From contig NC_061120.1 in NCBI RefSeq assembly GCF_002878395.1, positions 93,812,221-93,876,220 of the forward strand: DNA of 64,000 bases, in the 5' to 3' direction. The position numbers and the translations under genes are program-made. Positions 60,540 through 64,000 of this stretch are shown here, one piece after another; position 1 is the stretch's first letter; each line of letters starts with the position of its first letter. Source of the stretch: Capsicum annuum. Taxonomy: Eukaryota; Streptophyta; Magnoliopsida; Solanales; Solanaceae. The notes under the pieces are model-generated. The model worked only from the letters and a program-made list of their open reading frames with translations. It was not told the DNA's origin and searched no databases.

Positions 60540-60767
60540 CTCCCTCCATCACATTTTATGTGGCACATTTTGACTTGAGGCAGTATTTAAGAAAAAAAAA
60601 TACTTTTGAAACTTGTGGTCTCAAATAATCCTTAGATATTAATGTGGCTATAAATCATTTCATTAAGGGTGAAAGTATATTTTTAACGTCAAATTATTTC
60701 TAATTAAAGTAAAGTGGCATTCTTTTTGGAATGGACTAAAAGAAAAGTTTGCAACATAAAATGAGAC
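60540..60767 (+). mobile_element. Stowaway-like MITE, right terminal repeat cut off
   Basis: Begins CTCCCTCCATCACATTTTAT preceded by TA, the terminal inverted repeat and TA target of Stowaway MITEs widespread in Solanaceae. At the right end, 'GCAACATAAAATGAGAC' is the inverted counterpart of 'ATTTTATGTGGCAC', but the final GGAGGGAG is missing because an LTR starts at 60768. Length would be about 240 bases if complete. Confidence 0.82.
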
Positions 60768-62508
60768 TGTAATGATCCTTCATGTCATTTTTCATATTTT
60801 TGCTTATTCTCACCGTTAGGACTTACCCATAGATCCCCCAAGTCATTTATGACTTGCTGGGACTGAGAGTTCGATTATCGGGCAGTTCCTTTGGTCTTTA
60901 GAGTCAATTCCCTATTTTGAAGTCTCCACGGTTCGAAATGGCCACCGACCAAGAACTTCATTAAAACGATCTTAGATGTGAATTCTGATTGTGCCAATAG
61001 CTCTAGAATATTGAATTTAGGCTAGGTTTACCTTTAGTTTGCGTCCGAATGTATCCGAACTTATTTTGACCTATTGGTCAAAAAGTTTTAAAATAAAAAA
61101 TATGAGTGTGGGACCCACATTCAATTAAAATGACCTTTAATGGGAAATTTTACTATGCCATTGCATCCGAAACGTCAAATTTAGAGGGGTTACATAGTTC
61201 ATTGACATAAATCGAAGTTCAAACAAGTCCCGAGACCTTAGCCGAAACTTGGAAAAAATTTGAAGTTTCAATTGATATCTGCTGCAAAGAGGGGATACCA
61301 TAATCACATAAGGTGTATGGTGATCTCCCTATTGTGGTAGAAAACCCTGGATAGCGATAGCAACATCTTTGTACCTGGTATGGGCATAAAATGACCCCTT
61401 AAGACTTATTTTGGTTATTTTTTCTTCATCCTGGAGACCTAGAAACCCTAAAAGGGTGTGATGGCTTGAAAATGAGTCTTTGGGTGACTTGGGAACTTGC
61501 TAAACATCTATTATCATGATTATTATCAGAATTAAGGTAAGATTTCACTAATTCCTTGGTAAATTTTTTTAGTCCTTGACCCAGAGCCCAAAATTACATA
61601 GGGCTTGATTTTAGCCCAAAGTTTACTTGGTTTCACCAATTTCTTGATTTTTATAATTAATTATTTATGTATGAATGTTGGGTTATCCTCGAAAATATGA
61701 TTTCCATAAGTGAAACTCACGTGGGGTTTTTGCTGCAGTTTTTGGACCCGGAGCACAACAGTGTAATATGGGTATCATTATTCTTGTATTGATAAGTAGA
61801 TTACAATTTTTATAGTGTGATGAAATTTTGGTCTTGTGAAATAAAGAGGAGCTTTTGATGAACAATTTGAGGATTTACGGTTCCACTTGAGGTAGTCTTC
61901 AGCCTACTTTTCTTTATAAGATGATCCATGTTATATATTGTGTGTAAATTTGGATATTAAGTTTGATTATGGGTAGAATGACTTAGTATTGATTCCTCAA
62001 GTTGGGGGATTAGATGAGAGTTTTTTTACCCATAAGGTGAAATGCTTCTTATTCATTTAGAATCCTAGTGTCTTCTCCTTAAATTGAGTAAATTCATAGA
62101 ATGGATTTGATAAAATGCTAGTTGTGTCATGGGGTTTTAGTGTGAAAAGTAAGTTTCGCATGTTTAACCTTATTTGGGCTATTGTTGTAATTTTGAAACC
62201 ATAATTTAGGCGGAGTTGAATTAAATGTCTATATTTTTAGACGAAGTTCCTATCTTAGGTTTGTTTATGGCTTGCTTGACGTTTAGAAGTTGAACTATAT
62301 AACATAGCACAGTTTGGGGAATAAATTGCCTAAATATGGAATTTGGGGATTGAAATTAGACTATTCCAACCCCCCATAGGCTGAAACTTATGGTAGTCCT
62401 TGTGGACTTAGTTGTGGATGTAAGGCATAGGTGATACTACTGAGCCTTTAGAATAAGTTTACTTCGTGTCTCGATGTATTGTGATGATTTTTCCTAGATT
62501 ATGATTAA

Positions 62509-62622
62509 TGGCCTTTAGAGATAATATCCATCTTAGAAGTAATGTTTGGCCTATAGAGATGTTAATTCTCTTATATATAATGTTGGGCCTATAGAGATGT
62601 TATTTCCTTGTATAGGTGATAT
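62509..62622 (+). repeat. 38-bp tandem repeat, about three units
   Basis: Units begin GGCCTTTAGAGATAATAT or GGCCTATAGAGATGTTA and repeat every 38 bases; the third is partial. Confidence 0.7.
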
Positions 62623-62676
62623 GTCGTATAGATGTGATATGTCTCATAGTTATAAGTTATGCCTCATTGATGCATT

Positions 62677-62868
62677 ATGCCTCCTAGATGTGACATGATT
62701 ATTGATAGCATGCCTATTAGATGTGAGATGTTTATTAATAGTATGTCTCCTAGATGTGAGATGCTTATTGATAGTATGCATCCTAGATGTGAGATGATTA
62801 TTTATATAATATGCCTCCTAGGTATAAGACATTTATTATATACTATGCCTCCTAGTGTGAGATGGTAA
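62677..62868 (+). repeat. 33-bp minisatellite, about five and a half units
   Basis: Four exact-length 33-base units starting ATGCCTCCTAGATGTGAGAT, then two with small length changes. Because 33 is a multiple of three, one frame is open for 63 codons and gives an 11-residue repeat (SMPxRCEMxID). I read this as a side effect of the repeat, not a gene. Confidence 0.85.
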
Positions 62869-63149
62869 CAAATATGCTTTATGGCTTACAAGATACGCGA
62901 AGTCTTATGGTTATGTTATGTCTTATGGATACGAGATGACTTTTTATATGTTTATTAATATGAGCTCCATATATGCATGTGGGCCCAAGGCCGTGATTAT
63001 AATGTTATGATTATTCTAGATACATTATTGGGCCAAAGACCATGTTAGGATATGAGTTAACAATTCAAAAAGTATTTAACCATGCAAAGGATGTGATTGT
63101 AGTTTATTGATATATTAATGCTTATGATTCCATTGTCTGAATACTGGTG

Positions 63150-63371
63150 ATGGAATGCATAGATGTTGTATATTTATGATGAATCGATTTAGTAGATTCA
63201 TGATGCATAGATGTGGTATATTCATGATGCATAGATGTGGTATATTCATATGCATAGATGTTGTATATTTATGATGCATAGATGAGGTATATTAATGATG
63301 CATAGATGCAGTATATTCATGATGCATAGGTGTTGTTTTTTCATGATGCATAGATTTATTATATTCATGAT
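63150..63371 (+). repeat. 24-bp minisatellite, about nine units
   Basis: The unit ATGATGCATAGATGTGGTAT plus ATTC recurs with single-base changes and a few two-base deletions. It is the most regular array in this LTR. Confidence 0.85.
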
Positions 63372-64000
63372 CCTTATAGGTGGTACATTCTTGGTCATTA
63401 AATCGGTAAGTGATGCGACTCTAATTAAAACATTAACGAATTACTTTTTTTTTCAAAATAGGGGTTAAAGCCCACATTTTACCTTAAAACTAATTTATTT
63501 TCATAATAATAAATGTCTGTCTTAATGAATAACCTTCATGTAAAAGAGATTAAAATTGATGTTTCAAATATTTAACTAAGAAAGACTCTGGTCTAATATT
63601 TGATACTCCTAATTACTCTAACCATCAGATATTTCAACCCTTTCTATACTTTTATAATGATTAAGTCCCGAAGTTCATTCCGGGAAATGGATTGGAGATT
63701 TTCACTCCTTTTTTCCATGACTTAACTCCGTGCACATATGATAATATTTAGTGCTAATGATAATTAGTAACCATGAGGATTAGCTGACATTAATAATTAA
63801 GCCAACGATGGTGACTAGTTTATACGACGAGTATTAGTGGATTGATGGCATTAATTAATAAATGGTGTAAGTTAGTAAATGAATAGTGAATAAATGGCAG
63901 TTTGTGGTGATTATGTATTTAAATACACATATCTGTGGTATGGAACGGAGAAAGATGTTGTATTAATGATAACCCTGGGTAAAACCCGAGAATAATTATA

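Larger units (their letters stand above)
60768..64000 (+). repeat. LTR of a chromovirus inserted in the MITE, continues past the window
   Basis: Starts TGTAATGATCC exactly where the MITE is cut. It is the same family as 22728-23690 (shared phrases listed there) but in the opposite orientation. No primer site (TGGTATCAGAGC-like) is found before the window ends, so the LTR is at least 3.2 kb or its right end is hidden by decay. It contains three minisatellite clusters (62509-62620, 62677-62868, 63150-63371). Confidence 0.72.

Noticed and set aside
62677..62868. Open frame with an 11-residue repeat (possible repeat protein)
   Set aside because: The repeat unit is 33 bases, so a stop-free unit stays open by construction. 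It lies in an LTR, next to other non-coding minisatellites, and lacks gene context.
1..64000. tRNA, rRNA, microRNA hairpin or known non-coding RNA genes
   Set aside because: No cloverleaf-like box A/box B pair, rDNA text or convincing short hairpin precursor was seen by eye. A tRNAscan-SE or Infernal run would be decisive.
1..64000. Telomeric or centromeric satellite arrays
   Set aside because: No TTTAGGG runs or 150-180-bp monomer arrays are present; tandem repeats are short and confined to LTRs.

Overview
The window is plant nuclear DNA from the repeat-rich, AT-rich part of a large genome. The LTR families, the plant-type mitochondrial cox3 fragment and a plant PLAC8-type exon point to a eudicot. 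The LTR and gag/pol types look most like Solanaceae such as pepper, tomato or potato; that placement is inference from remembered families, not a database search. Almost everything is Ty3/gypsy LTR-retrotransposon sequence in successive nested insertions, all of it with stop codons and frameshifts. No element has an intact gag-pol. I found one piece of an ordinary host gene, the last coding exon of a PLAC8-family gene, and one organelle-derived insert.

Layout. 1-~13060 is an Athila-like element on the minus strand: truncated 3' LTR 1-656, a 3' extra-ORF region, then integrase, RNase H, RT, protease and gag rightward. A foreign Athila-type solo LTR (1431-2924) with a perfect CCTAT duplication sits inside it. 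~13100-13700 is a plus-strand chromovirus protease fragment, interrupted by a deletion-derivative chromovirus at 13711-21437 (two 2.4-kb LTRs, TSD TATAT, minus strand, no gag or protease). 21443-22475 is an unclassified LTR-like stretch. 22476-22727 is a cox3 NUMT lying directly against a truncated LTR (22728-23690).

23700-58134 is one stack. The base layer (layer 0) is a minus-strand chromovirus with gag/PR at 23700-24612, the gag N-terminus at 28124-28948, the primer site at 29144-29156 and the 5' LTR from 29157 rightwards. A large plus-strand LTR (24613-28123, with a 33-bp minisatellite) interrupts its gag. A minus-strand chromovirus (29807-48159) interrupts its LTR, and that element's own 5' LTR is interrupted by a plus-strand chromovirus (37176-~46760). 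A plus-strand non-autonomous LTR element (48320-56234) also sits in the base LTR.

58135-59731 is intergenic with an ~85-bp repeat. 59732-60169 holds the poly(A) signal, 3' UTR and last exon of the PLAC8-type gene (minus strand). Its presumed intron carries a Stowaway-like MITE (60540-60767), cut off by another LTR (60768 to the window end) with several minisatellites.

The elements do not work together as a system. They form a stratigraphic record, in which younger elements split older ones, solo LTRs record unequal recombination and the NUMT marks a repaired break. I found no undescribed biological system. The best second looks are the PLAC8 gene with its transposon-filled intron, the NUMT at an LTR breakpoint, the head-to-head LTR inverted repeat near 48.2 kb, and the non-autonomous element with a duplicated polypurine-tract/LTR junction.
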